Positions 33,836 to 46,279 of a stretch of DNA of 64,000 bases are shown here, piece after piece (position 1 is the stretch's first letter; each line of letters starts with the position of its first letter). Both the position numbers and the translations under genes were made by a program. Origin of the DNA: Carnegiea gigantea (taxonomy: Eukaryota; Streptophyta; Magnoliopsida; Caryophyllales; Cactaceae); the NCBI GenBank assembly GCA_029747015.1, contig JAKOGI010000364.1:122501-186500 (forward strand), read 5' to 3'. The notes under the pieces were generated by a model. That model made no database searches, was not told the DNA's origin, and saw only the letters and a list, made by a program, of their open reading frames with translations.

Positions 33836-35378
33836 CAATGGCTGTAATAATCATTGCAAAATACAACTACTAATATAAAAAAGCTACTTAAAAGTGCCTT
33901 ACAGCAAGACATTTATCATTTTGCTATAAAAAATAGATTATGTTTGAATTAATGAGAAAATTTTTGTAGTAATAAATCTGTCATACTTTCAACATATATC
34001 TTTTAACTTTTGGTATATACATTTTTGTCGGTGCAAATCTTTTCTACATAGTAGTTTGCATAATATGGTAGTAAAAGGGTACCAATGGATATATACCTTA
34101 TTAACAATATCATTATTTTATAATGTATAGGATTATTTTGTCAAAAAGTGAAAATTGATTTTTGTGTTATAGTAGGACTTATTAAGCTTCAATAGTTTGG
34201 CACAAAGAATTAGATAAAGTTTGATTATCTTTGCCTTAACCATGCTTAGATCCACGTAATACATAAATTAGTCATGTAATAATTCATGGCTTAAAGATAA
34301 TGTTTTTGGCAGTTCTCTAAGATAGAATATAATAGTGAAGGGTTTTTGTTAGAATTTCTCTCACTGATTGGAGTTTCTTAAAATTTTCTCGTGTTTTACG
34401 TTTTGCATTATTAATATATTATAATACTATTGGTTAGGAAAAATAAAACACGATAAGATTATATATTAATTACTATAAGCAAAATATGTTTTTGTTTCAA
34501 TTTTTCTAGGTTAGCATTAACAATTATAATAATTTTTTTAGGTTCGAAAATAGCTTATGGGAATTAGGATTATCAAAGCTCCTAAATTTTGTCATATAGT
34601 TGTGAATTTACGTTAGGAACTTTTGTTTTAGTATATGTAAAAATTAATGTTCGTGATGAACAAGGATGAGAACAGGTCACAACAGGTATTAATTATTATG
34701 ATAATGACTGGTAGGAAATAGTTTTGCTGATAATGGCATTCGCTTTTCAATACCTGCTAGTATCATTCCTCATGCGATGCAAAGTTTGTATTGAACATTA
34801 TGTTAATGTTTAGAAATATAAATATTCAATTATAATGTTAATTTCATTGCTCATATTTATTTTGCTAGATAAATATTTCATGTATCTATTAATTTTTTGG
34901 GTTATGCATGTATCATTCTTTTCATATGTAAGATGTTATTAATAACATTTGCTTACGCTTACGGTTTATTTTCATTATATCCACCTCATAGTATGATTTC
35001 CTTTACCCATTGTTTCAAAATCTACTATCTGTTCATTTAATTAAAATCTTACGCCATCAATACTCACATTACTTTCAGTCATTGATTTACTTTTCCATGG
35101 TCATCTCAAGTCGTTTATCGGCGTCATCTCTTTGCTATTGCATCTCTTCTTGATTCTCAATATTTGCTTAAAAGATCTTAACTGACATCCAAACCTTTAC
35201 AACTAGAATTTGTCTTTTGTATTAATACTTTATCTTCCAACATTTCTCGTATTGTCTAATTTGACTTTATCTTCCAATAGTTCTGCGGATTCTTAAGAGC
35301 GCTCATACCTTCTTTCCGGCATGATTTACCATATCCTTGAAACTTCTTGTTAAATGTGGAATACGTTCCTATTCAGTT
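33836..35378. other. AT-rich intergenic DNA, nothing recognised
   Basis: No supported gene, RNA or repeat end. Reading frames are short and random. Confidence 0.5.
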
Positions 35379-37778
35379 TGTAACACCCCTAATTTTTCTA
35401 TTTCCTTTTTATTACTAATATTAACCTAAGTGGGGGTGTTGCCGCCATATCTCCTTCTTGGAAATACCAGGCTGATTATCAACCAAACTTTAATGCAAAT
35501 TCTAAATCTCAAGTTATAGCATAGGTTCAAGTCTTGACAACAAAAATAACAATGTCCAACCGAATAAAAGTAATCTCTAGACAAAGTCAAATATGAAAAT
35601 AAACCACTTCAACTAAATCGTATTTCACGACATTGCACTAATTCGGGTTCCCATCCCCAAGCTCGTGCACTTCACCTAAAAACAAAACATTTTGAAAAAA
35701 TGAAATAAACTCAATAATAACCACTTCTAATGGTCAAAACACGCACACAAATTCATTTCAAACCATTTTAGGGGTGGGGAACAACATGAGCAATTCAAGT
35801 GCTTATACATTCTCAATAGGAGCATATAATATTCCAAGTTCTATTTATTTAATTTCAGGTTCACAAAGGCGAGCAACCCCACTGGGTCTCATGGCCTGCG
35901 TTTAGGTTTAACACAACTGCTTAACCATAACCTGGCCTACTGTCAATTTGGACAGTTAACGCTTAACCATACCCTCGCCTACTGTCAATTACGATGATTA
36001 TCGCTAACTGGTCCACATCCACCCACAAGGTGGCACGTAGCTGCTCACATGCATGCACTTTACCTGCAGAAGGCTATGGCCTTCAACAACGCAGGAGTAT
36101 AACTTCTCAGTCTCACCCATTTTTCCAGTTGCTTACACATTCATAGATAACATTGATCTTTAACCGACACATAGCCCAATCGACCCATTCTGGTCCAAAA
36201 TATTTCCTTATTATTTTCGCAACCAAATCACCCCAATCAACTCATGCATTCGTTGATTTAACAAAACATTTTAACATGAATCATAGGAAAAATTTCTTCA
36301 CACATTCATCAGGAAAGATCCCCCTAACATCAACACAAAAGACATTCAAAACACCATTCAAGTATACTCACAGGTAAGAGGTACTCGGGGGAGGGTTAGG
36401 GCATGATTGGTCCCTGCCAATATATGTCGCCTAACTTGAGCTCGAAACACTAAATCGATGTAATCAATTAAAGACAACAGTGGCCTGTTAGAACCAATAC
36501 TTAGCCTGACTCTTTATAACTCAATTACACCCAAAATAATTTTTTAAGCGTCCAATTACTCCCAAAAATCAAGTCCAACCATGAAACAAATTTTTAGAAA
36601 GTTATAAATATTAAAAACTCTACACACACTGACGGAGCTCACTGTTACTTCCAGATTTTCCGCCCAAATTTATGGGGCCATAACTTCCGGCTTTGATGTC
36701 AAACTTTCATGATTAAGCCCAATCTAGAAAGGCTGATTTGTGAACTATAACTACTTCAAATTTTCCAAATTTCCTAAACTGTCCCAGTTACTAACAGTTT
36801 CGTACAGTCTTGGTAATTTAATAATAACTTTCTTGTTTTAACTCTGATTCAAGAAATTCAAAATTTTCCATTTACAGAACATGTAAATATAACTTGCATA
36901 AGGTTTTCATAATTTTTGGAGAGCCTGATCATTCCTGGTAAATTCGTGAAGTCAACCCTAAATCTAGATGAATAGAACAGTTTTTATACTATGTCTTTTA
37001 AGCTTATTTTCAACTAATCTCAATTAAAATCCCTTCCTAAGCATGAATATATTACCCTTACCCAAAATCCCGTTGTTTCTAATTGTCAAATAAACCAAAC
37101 CATAACAAAAGGGTGAATCTTTACATTGAAATGATTCGTAACCAAGAAAAACCTTAAGTTGTATTGCTCCACCAACAAGATGCTCCTCTTCGAATTTCTA
37201 GAATAGTGAGTAAAGAAATCAACTTCCAATATTGATAACGGAAGTTTTCATTAGGTAAAATCATCAATCAATAATCTAATTACTAGCACCACAAGAACCT
37301 CGCACTTAGCGAATTTGAAGCGAGAGACTGGAAGAGAAGAGAAAATGGCGGCGCGGCGGCTAGGGTAAGGGGCCAGGAGAGAGGGCGATGGTGAGGGAGA
37401 GAGAAAATCGGTGAGAGAGGAGGAGAGAGAGAGAGAGAGAGAGAGATGGTGAGGGAGCGAGAGAGAGAGGGATGTTTAAGAGAGTGAGGAGGACGATAGA
37501 GAGGTAACTTTTTAAAAAAAAACTAGGGTTTCGTTCCCCCCGTTCCCCCCTCACTACCGACGGCTCCCTCTTCCCTTTTTTCCTTTTTTTTAGAAAACTC
37601 CCCTGACTCGGACTGTTCTACTAGCCCGCGACTAGTCTGCTAAAATCTGAAAAAATGAAACACTACGAACTCAAGCGTACAGGGTCGACCTATATAGTAT
37701 CAATAAAAATTAACCAAATAAATATACCGACATATAAATATAAGCAATTAAAAAAAAATGAAAATTCGGAGTTTCCCA
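35379..37778 (-). repeat. 3' LTR of the Tekay-type element (about 2.4 kb)
   Basis: Starts TGTAACACCCCTAATTTTTC and is co-linear with 42431-44889. Its inner end (GGAGTTTCCCA) is worn compared with GGGGTTTTACA of the other LTR. It contains a GA microsatellite at 37423-37446. Frames inside it (such as 37360-37554) are products of the GA tract. Confidence 0.85.
37423..37446. repeat. (GA)n microsatellite in the Tekay LTR
   Basis: A run of GA dinucleotides within a larger GA-rich, LTR-borne stretch. The counterpart in the other LTR (near 44520-44600) is interrupted. Confidence 0.85.
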
Positions 37779-38313
37779 TTCTACCCCCTTTAAAGGAAGT
37801 TTCGTCCTCGAAACTTCACATGCACCTGCTCATTCAAATAGACGGGGGCGTTTTGATCGCGTCTCTTGCTCTGGTTCCCATGCAGCTTCCAGCACCTTGT
37901 GATTTGCCCACAGAACTTTTACTAAGGGCCCTATCCCCTTACAAAGTTGCTTTTCCCTTTGGTCAGGATGCAAGCATGCTGCTCCTCACAGGATAAATCT
38001 TCCTTCATCTGTATGGGATCTGGCGTGATAACATGTGGTGGGTCAAGATGCACTTACGCAACTGTGACACATGGAAGATGTTGTGCACCCTGGGCAGCTC
38101 AGGTGGTAGTTCCAACTGATAGGTCACCTCCCTAACCCGTTGAATAATGGGGCACGACCCGATATACCTAGGGCTAAGCTTGCTCGTCACACCAAATCTC
38201 GTGATGCCCTTGGTTGGAGACACTCGTAGGAACACTTGGTTTCCCGCTTCAATCTCCAAGGGTCTGTGCCTTCGGTCCGCATAGCTCTTTTGTTGACTCT
38301 TGCCAGCTTTCAT
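37779..38313 (-). pseudogene. Integrase C-terminus and chromodomain-like tail of the Tekay-type element
   Basis: The minus strand 38313-38005 is open for 102 codons with KSYADRRHRPLEIEAGNQVF, SPRYIGSCPIIQRV and RVHNIFHVSQLRK, the usual Ty3/Gypsy integrase tail. Below it, in another frame, a PLVKVLWANHKVLEAAWEPE block (about 37850-37920) has the chromodomain pattern of chromoviruses, which in working elements helps target heterochromatin. The AATTTCGAGGACG-type gene-end motif and a purine tract (AAAGGGGGTAGAA, 37780-37795) follow next to the LTR. Confidence 0.75.
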
Positions 38314-39211
38314 TTGTTCTTGGATTATTCTGACCTTCTGGGCAATTACTTAGATTAGTTCAGGTCCAATGGTCAGTGCATCGTCAATTTTCTACCAACA
38401 CAATGGAGTTTTGCACCGTCAACCATATAACACTTGGTGTGAGGTCATCCTAATGCTTGCATGGTAGCTGTTGTTATAAGAAAACTCGATCAGCACTAAC
38501 TGTTCATCCCAAGCTGTCTTAAAGTCCAAAACGTATGCTCACAACATATCCTCTAGGGTTTGAATCATTCTCTCAGTCTGCCCATCTGTGGCTGGGTGAA
38601 AGGTAGTAATGAACCATAACAGTGTTCCGAAGGCCTCTTACAACGTCTGCCAGAATCCCGATTAGAACCTAGTGTCCTGATCGGACACTATTGAGCTAGG
38701 CACACCGTGCAATTGAACTATCTCCTCAAATAGGCTCTAGCTACCTGATCCAATGTCCATGTGTTTCTCATGGCTATGAAGTGAGCCATCATCGTGAATC
38801 GATCCCTAATAACCCATATTGTGATTTTCTTCCTCTGAGTGGGTGGTAATTCTACTGCAAAGTCCCTGGAGACCGAATCCCATTTCCACTCAGGGATTCC
38901 CAAGAGTTGTAAGAGTCCTGCAGGTCTTTGGTATTCTGCCTTTACTCACTGGCACGTAAGACATTTGCTATATAGTTTGCTACTTCTTGCTCCATATTGC
39001 TCCACCAGAAAGTCCATTTTAGGTCCTTATATAGTTTGTTCCCACCAGGGTGAATGGAATGTGGAATGTTGTATCCCTCATCTAAGATTTTCCCTTTGAG
39101 TTCCTCTATGGTGGGAACACATACCCGATTCCGGAACCTTAGCGTCCCATCTTTGTGAATCACAAACCCAAGTGCCTTTCCTGCTAATACCTCTGTCTTG
39201 ATCCTGTCCAA
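38314..39211 (-). pseudogene. Integrase core of the Tekay-type element (broken)
   Basis: The zinc-binding part is in 39211-38942 (HSIHPGGNKLYKDLKWTFWW). The core has IPEWKWDSVSRDFAVELP (first Asp, about 38850), SDQDTRF near 38680 (second Asp) and DGQTERMIQTLEDML near 38590 (Glu), so the catalytic triad can still be read, but across two frameshifts and stops. Confidence 0.75.
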
Positions 39212-39601
39212 CTACGAGTCTGCGCTCTGGGCACCCTAATTTTCGTAATAAGGGTAGGCTATACCTCTATTTTATATAGTATAGGTCTAGTTTTCTTTGT
39301 CACCACGTTGAGCTTTGGTTTCTTAAAATCCTCGCACAAACCCCTTAGTAGTGCCAACGAGCTATTAAGAGTTGGGTATGGCCTTCAACTCAATACATCC
39401 GCTACTACATTCGCCTTTCCAAGGTGGTATTGGAAGTTTATATTGTACTACTAAGGAATTCCAACCTCCTCGTCTGCCTTGGGTTCAGATCCTTTTGCGA
39501 GAACAAATATTTCAAACTTTGATGATAAGTGAAGATCTCATAGTGCACCCTATACAAGTAGTGTCTTCAAATTTTTAGTGTGAACATTGCAGCTGCTAGC
39601 T

Positions 39602-40659
39602 CTAAATCGTGAGTCGGGTAGTCCGCTCATGAGTCTTTAGTTGTTGCAAGGCATAAACTATGACACGATCATTCTGCATCAGCACACACCCTAATCCATT
39701 TTTGGACGCATCAGTACACACCACGAAGTCCTTGTCACTGATGGGTAAGGCTAATATAGGCGTACTCATCAGCCTCTTCTTAAGTTCCTGGAAGGCTTCC
39801 TCGCACCGATCTATCCACTTATATTTGGTAACCACGATGTGCTGAATGAACCTACAATAGTACCCTGCTAAGCCCAAGAAGCTTCTCACTTCCGTCAGAT
39901 TCTTAGGTCTTGGGCACTTCATTATGGGCTCTATCTTCTGGGGATCTATAGATGCTCCCTCATTAGACACTACATGCCCCAAAAATGCTACTTGACCTAA
40001 CCAAAACTTGCACTTTTTCAACTTGGCATACAGCTCATTCTTCCTTAGTACTTCTACAACGATCCTCAAATGATGGGTATATTCTTCTAAGGTCCTTAAA
40101 TAGATCAATATATTATCTGTAAACACCACTACGAACTAATCCAGGTAAGGCTTAAAGACCCGATTTATAAGATCCATAAATGTCGTTGGGGCATTTGTAA
40201 GCCCAAAAGGCATTAATACAAACTCATAATGCCCATATCGGGTGCGGAAAAGAGTCTTAGGTATGTCTTCATCCTTGATCTGGAGATGGAGATACCCCGA
40301 ACGAAGGTCTACCTTAGAGAAAGTCCCCACACCTCTAAGTTAGTCAAAGAGATTATCTATCCTGGGCAGTAATGGTTCTTGACTGTTATCTTGTTTAATT
40401 CCCTATAATCTATGCACAATCTCAGGGTTCCATCCTTTTTTTTTATGAACAATACTGGGGCTCTCCATAGGGACGTACTGGGCCGCATATAACCTTTTTC
40501 TAACAGCTCGTTAAGTTGAGTCTTTAACTCCTCAAGTTTCGCTAGTGCCATTCGACAAGGCGCCTTAGAGATAGGGGTTGCCTCTGGTACTAAACCAATG
40601 CAAAATTCTACCTCCCTAAGGGGTGGTATGCCAGGGATCTCCTCCGAAAAAACATCCAT
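39602..40659 (-). pseudogene. Reverse transcriptase and RNase H start of the Tekay-type element
   Basis: RT blocks are [49 protein letters not shown] (first Asp) and [19 protein letters not shown]. The palm motif reads FTDN where the family has FIDD, so the second catalytic Asp is lost. A TAG at about 40133 and a frameshift near 40350 break the frame. RNase H starts with DFVVCTDASKNGLGCVLMQ near 39690-39750 (first catalytic Asp intact). The rest, down to 39212, is decayed. Confidence 0.82.
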
Positions 40660-40859
40660 GAATTCTTGAACTACTGGAATATCTTAGAGGGATGGCTTAG
40701 TGGCCTTGGTTTCCACTACATTAGGTAAGAATCTCTCGCATCCTCTTCCTAGCAACTTGTAGGCTTTCATAGCAGTGATAAGTTTCAGCATACTCTGTGG
40801 GACCTTTCCTTTGTGAACTACTTTCTCTCCATTGGCCCCCCTTAGGGTGATTCTTTGTT

Positions 40860-41050
40860 TTGGACCATTTATTGGGCTTGATACTTTGCTAACCAGTCTA
40901 TCCCCAAAATGACACAGAAATCAGTTAACTCAAACTTATATAGGTCCGCCAGAAACTCATGTTCATGTATCTGAATGGGGAAATCCTTGTACAGTTTATC
41001 ACATTTCATAGTCTTCCCGCCATGAAGAGTCACACATAGCTGAAAGGGTC
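40860..41050 (-). pseudogene. Protease end of the Tekay-type element
   Basis: On the minus strand a PFQLCVTLHGGKTMKCDK stretch and then FELTDFCVILGIDWLAKYQA are readable (about 41045-40875). The VILGIDWL block is the conserved end of the chromovirus protease. The catalytic D[ST]GA would lie upstream, in DNA that no longer shows it. Confidence 0.6.
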
Positions 41051-41567
41051 TAGATGTCAGAATTAGCCCTAGTCACATGTTACTTCCCAAATAGTTCGCA
41101 ACACATGTGCTATTACAGTTTAGTAAGGTGTCTCATGCTACAACATTGTACACAACAAACATACAGTTTTATTCACAGTTGCATTCACTTGCCAGCTCAC
41201 GTGGCCCGGTCTTATCTTCAAATGTCCCATACAGATCTCATTAACAATAAGGAAATTCACATATGAACACATGTGTATCATAAGTTCACAATTCTCAGCC
41301 AATCATAACAAACAGTTGTATCCATGTAACTCAATAAAGTTTCTAATGCATAGATTTGAAATTATAACTGCTCCACACACCAATACTATCATTACATAAG
41401 CACTTTAATGAAAGTCCCTAGTTTATACTTGCTAACAAAAGAGAGGAAAGATGAAATAAACAGTACAGTCTTTATAAAACAAAACTTCTAACAACTGCTA
41501 GCATCTACTAGCCAAGGGCATCCATTGGGCAGGTAACACGACACATCCTACCACACCTTTCCTGCTT
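41051..41567. other. Non-coding stretch where gag would be expected
   Basis: AT-rich DNA with stops in all frames and no gag or zinc-knuckle trace on the minus strand. It separates the acidic ORF from the protease remnant. Either gag was deleted and other DNA gained, or the family never had gag here. Confidence 0.5.
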
Positions 41568-42299
41568 CTAGCGGGTAACCTCAGGCTCGGGTTCTTCCTC
41601 CACGAGGTCCTCTCCAAGGTCTTCTTCTACTAATTGTTCTTCCTCGGGGTCCTCCTCTTCTAAGGGCTCTTCTTCAGGTTTCTCTTTGGGATCTTCCTCT
41701 TCCATAAGGTCCTCCTCATGATCATCCTCATCTAAGGGTTCCTCCCTATGGTTTTCCTCCTTAATAGGTTCCTCTCCCAGTTCCTCCTCCTCATCCATAA
41801 GCCCGTTTTACGCTACAGACTCTTCATCTTCATTATCTTCCTCCTCCACTGGTGGCAGTGGGATCTCATCCTCAGTATCAAAGGTGGGAGGTTAATCATA
41901 AGGGTCCACATCTATGAGGTGGTCCACTAGCCCTGCTAAATTCATCCCCATAGGTTCCTAGTTGTACAAGCAACACCTATTACAGAAACTAAACAGTCTA
42001 GTCTTAGGGTGAAGCTCTCGAACCCTATAATGCCACACTAGATCACCCAAGAGGGTTAAGACAAAGAATAGGGCTCGATTATGCCTAAACCTCAAACAGT
42101 AGTTCGGTATCCCCTCCAACCTCCCATGAATAAAAGCCACAACCTGCTCTAAGTGGCTAGTCAAACTAACCCCAGACATCTTTTTCATTCTCCGATAGTG
42201 GCAATCGCGAACCATACAACCACAATGATGTCTCCCATTCATCATATACATTAATAGGTCCAAGTCAGATACATGCTCACAATAAGTAAACATACACAA
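41568..42299 (-). pseudogene. Unidentified acidic ORF in gag position (244 codons, three stops)
   Basis: One minus-strand frame from ATG 42299 down to the stop at 41568 is broken only by three in-frame stops (TAG at 41958, TAA near 41885, TAA near 41808). The first half is a basic/mixed domain with Cys and His (NGRHHCGCMVRDCHYRRM near residues 20-38), then HLEQVVAFIHGRLEGIPNY and RFRHNRALFFVLTLLGDLVW. The last 90 residues are an extreme Glu/Asp run with imperfect EEPLEEEDPEEE-type repeats. It lies about 110 bases after the primer-binding site, where gag should begin. I recognise no family, and it lacks a gag core or zinc knuckle. Confidence 0.6.
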
Positions 42300-42410
42300 A
42301 CATGCTTATTTTTCCGTCCTACACTCACACTTTGAGCAGTCCTTTAGTCAATAGGTTTTAATTTTTAACCCTGATTATAATATTTTTAGGCGAGCTTTCA
42401 GGTCAGTCAA

Positions 42411-42430
42411 CCTGAGCTCTGATAACACTT
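42411..42430 (-). other. Primer-binding site of the Tekay-type element
   Basis: The minus strand, right after the LTR end, reads AAGTGTTATCAGAGCTCAGG, a Met-tRNA-type site (consensus TGGTATCAGAGC) five bases in from the LTR. Confidence 0.75.
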
Positions 42431-44889
42431 TGTAACACTCCCAATTTTTCTATTTCCTTTTTGTTACTAATATTAACCTATATGACAGCGGAAAACCTAA
42501 GCAAGGGTGGATTGCCATACCTCCTTCTTGGAAATTCCAGGCTGAGTATCATCCAAACTTCAATGCAAAGTCTAAATCTCAAGTTATAGTATAGGTTCAA
42601 GTCTTGACAGCAAAAATAACAATGTCCAACTGAATAAAAGTAATCTCTAAACAAAGTCAAATCTGAAACTGAACCACTTCAACTAAATCGTATTTCACGG
42701 GCTTGTACTAACTTGGGTTCCAATCCCCAATGCACTTCACCTAAAAACATAACATTTTAAAAAAATGAGATAAACTCAACAACAACCACTCCTAACGGTC
42801 AAAACACGCACATAAATTCATTTCAAACTATTTTAGGGGTGGGGAACAACATGAGCAATTCAAGTACTTATACATTCTCAACAGAAGCATGTAATATTCC
42901 AAGTTCCATTTATTCAATTTTAGATTCACAAGGGCGAGCGACCCTACTGGGTCTTATGGCCTGTGCTTGGGTTTAACGCAGCCTCTTAACTATAACTTGA
43001 CCTGCCATTAATTTAGACGGTTAACACTTAACCATACCCTAGCTAACCATCAATTAGCACAGTTATTGGTAACCTAGCCCACGTCCACTCACGAGGTGGC
43101 ATGTGGCCGCTCACATGCGTGCACTATACATGGGGAAGGCTAATGGCCTTCAACAACACAAGAGTATAACTCCTCAGTCTCACCCATTTATCCAGTTACT
43201 TACACATTCACAGATAACATTGATCTTTAACCAATATATAGCCCAACCTGACTCATTCTGGTCAAAATATTTCCTTATTATTTTTGCAACCAAATTAGCC
43301 CAATCAACTTATGCATTCACTGATTTAACAAAACGTTTCGACATGAATCGTAGGAAAAATCTCCTCACACATTCACCCGGGAGAATCCCCCGAACATCAA
43401 AACAAAACACATTTAAAACACCTTTCAAGCATACTCACAGGTCACATTTTTCAAGAGGTACTTGGGAGAGGGTTAGGACGTGATTGTTACCGGCTAATAC
43501 ATGCCACCTAGTTTGAACTCGAAATGCTAAATCAACCTAAACAATTAACCAAAACAGTGGCATGTTACAACTAATACTCAGCCTAACTTTGTATAACCCA
43601 ATTACACCCAAAATAATTTTCTAAGCTTTTTATTACCCCTAACAACCAAGTCCACCATCAAACGAATTTTTAGGAAATTATAAGTATTAAAAACTCCACA
43701 TACACTGGCACAGCTCACTGTCCGTTTACTTTCAGATTTTTCCCTAAATTTTCCGACACCATAACTTCCGCTCATGATGTTGAAATTTCATGATTAAGCC
43801 CAATCTAGAAAGGCCAAGTCGTAAACTATAACTATCATTTTGAAACTCTAGGTATAATCCAAGCCGAACTGGTTCAAATTTTTCAAATTTTTTAAACTAT
43901 CCCAGTTGCTAATAGTTTCGCACATTCTCGGTAATTTAGTCATAACTTTCTCATTTTAACTCTGATTCAAGAAAATCAAAATTTTCCATGGACAAGATAC
44001 CTAAATCTAGCTTCCATAATTGTTTCATTATTTTTGGAGAGCCCGATCACTCCCAGTAAATTAGTGAAGTCAACCCTGAATCTAGATGAATAGAACAATA
44101 TTTATACTATGTCTTAATCTCAATTGAAATGCCTTCCAAACATGAATATATCACCTTCACCCAAAAACCTAGTATCCCTAATCGTCAAATAACTCAAACA
44201 TAACAAAAGGATGAATCTTTACCTTGAAACGATTTGCAACGAAGGCAAACCTTAAGTTGTATTACTCCACCAACTAGATGCTTCTCTCCAAATTTGCTAG
44301 GATAGTGAGTAAAGAAATCAAATCCCAATATTGATGTACGGAGTTTTCATTAGGGAAAATCACTAATCAATAATCTAATTGCTAAAACCACAAGAACTTC
44401 GCACTTACAGAATTCGAAGCGAGAGAGTGCCAAAGGAGAGAAAACGCTGGTGCTGTGGCTAGGACGAGGAGCCAAGAGAGAGGGTGACAATGAGGGAGAG
44501 AGAAAAACGGTGAGAGGGGGGGAGACAGAGAGAGATATAGTGAGGGAGTGTGTGAGAGAGAGGGACAGGGTCGTGTGAGAAAGTGAGGAGGAAGAGAGAG
44601 AGGGAAAGTTTTTTTTAAAAAAACTAGGGTTTCCTTCCCCCCTTCCCCACTCACTACCCACGGCTCCCCCTTCCCTTTTTTTCCTTTGTTCTTTTCTTTT
44701 AAAAGAAACTCCCCTTACTCAGACCGTTTTACTCGCTCTCGACTATTCTGCCAAAATCCAAAAAAAATAAAAGACTACGAGCTCAAGCGTACTAGGTTGG
44801 CCGATATCATACCAATAGAAACTAACCAGATAAATATAACGACATATAAATATAAGTAATTAAAAAAAGCAAAAATTCGGGGTTTTACA
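42431..44889 (-). repeat. 5' LTR of the Tekay-type element (about 2.46 kb)
   Basis: Starts TGTAACACTCCCAATTTTTC and ends CGGGGTTTTACA, co-linear with 35379-37778 with many scattered base changes, so the insertion is old. The short frames it contains (43103-43483, 44350-44661) are not genes; the second is a product of a GA-rich stretch. Confidence 0.85.
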
Positions 44890-46200
44890 AAGTTTTAAAT
44901 GGTTGTTGACATTCCGATATTTTTTATTTTCATCTTCTTCTTCTCCATTCCGTTGAAAATGTATTTGTACATAGATCCTGCACTCCATTTATTCATAGTA
45001 ATAATGTCACACAACTTGTTTTGGATTAAAGCCACTAGTGCAGATAAATGTTGATTATGGTAATCCCAACATCCCTCTTGCTTCCAAATTCCACTCCTTC
45101 ATAAATGAACTCGATTATTCTCGATTCAATCTTGTTGCTTTACTTCAACTTGCTTCATGTAAGAGAGGAAGCTCCTGTGATTTCATTTTGTACTAAACTG
45201 AAGATGTCCTATGCTCTGCTTATCCAAATCTATCTATCATACTTGCCATACTAATTGTGACTAGAAGGCGACCTTGTTGAAACTTAGTTGCCAATATTTT
45301 GTTTGTAATTCAACTTCTAAACCCAAGTGTAAACAAGCCACCTTCTGCTTCTGAAATGTTTTGAACTCTTTCCTCAAACTTCCCTTGGTAGTTATCCGTT
45401 GCCCTGTGTTGGACATCATGATTATTCCATTCTTTGTAATATTAGTACGAAATTTGTGATTTCGATATTTGATCACACCTTGGTGTGAAGATTATAGAAC
45501 AATCCACCTCTTATTCTTTTTAGGGCTTAAATAATCCAATTCATTTTTGTTTATATGGTGGTTAAGACAGTTTGATAAAGTGATGAGAATTCTTATTAAA
45601 TATAGCATTGAGTATGCGAATAATCTTGTCTTCCTATTTTGGATACTCTAATCTTTTCTTATTTTATAAACAAGACAATTTTATCTATAATTCAACCTTT
45701 TGGCTATTTACTCTAATTGAGATGGTGTAGAATATGCACCTTTGTCATTTATATGGCTCAGGAGGTGTTAACTATCTATGGTTTTCTCTTGTGGTCGTAA
45801 TTACAAACCATGATGCTTGTGGTCTTCTAGTTTTGAATTCTTAATAATCATATAGCTATCTTTATTATACCCATTCCATGACAACCCTCCTTTATCAATC
45901 ATTTCTAACTTCATTGTTTATTTCTTTGTTGAGTAATGACTCACTTGGTTACTGTTTTCATCATTTTTAACCTTGGACATGTTCATCTTAAACGTCGAAA
46001 GTATACCTAGAGTAAACCTTTGACTAGTTTGATGGGAGGCAATTGTGTAAATAGGAAAGATAAAGTTATGAGATAGAATACAAAATGTTCCTTCAGTGCT
46101 AGCCCATAAGGGAATATAGACTTATGCCACATGATGACATCAAATCTCAAGACGTAGCTAATAATTTGTTCCTCAACAGGGAAGTAATATAATTAAGAAT
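44890..46200. other. AT-rich intergenic DNA, nothing firmly recognised
   Basis: No conserved domain is visible. It probably includes decayed upstream parts of the Ty3/Gypsy remnant that becomes readable at about 46280, but no motif supports that. Confidence 0.45.
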
Positions 46201-46279
46201 AAAAAATGAGGACATGCTAATAGAAGCAAAATCTCAAACAATGCCTAGTTGTAATGGAGTGAGGTAGATGAAGCATTGA

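Larger units (their letters stand above)
35379..44889 (-). mobile_element. Tekay-type Ty3/Gypsy chromovirus element, lacking gag
   Basis: Two direct LTRs (35379-37778 and 42431-44889) enclose a 4.65-kb interior read on the minus strand: primer-binding site, acidic unknown ORF, protease remnant, RT, RNase H, integrase and a chromodomain-like tail. The 5-bp flanks are CAGTT (35374-35378) and AAGTT (44890-44894), a likely TSD with one change. Tekay elements normally have a gag of roughly 300-400 residues before protease; none is seen here. The coding region is broken throughout. Confidence 0.85.

Noticed and set aside
37360..37554. Ser/Leu-rich minus-strand frame
   Set aside because: A product of the GA tract in a Tekay LTR. 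The equivalent frames at 44350-44661 in the other LTR differ.
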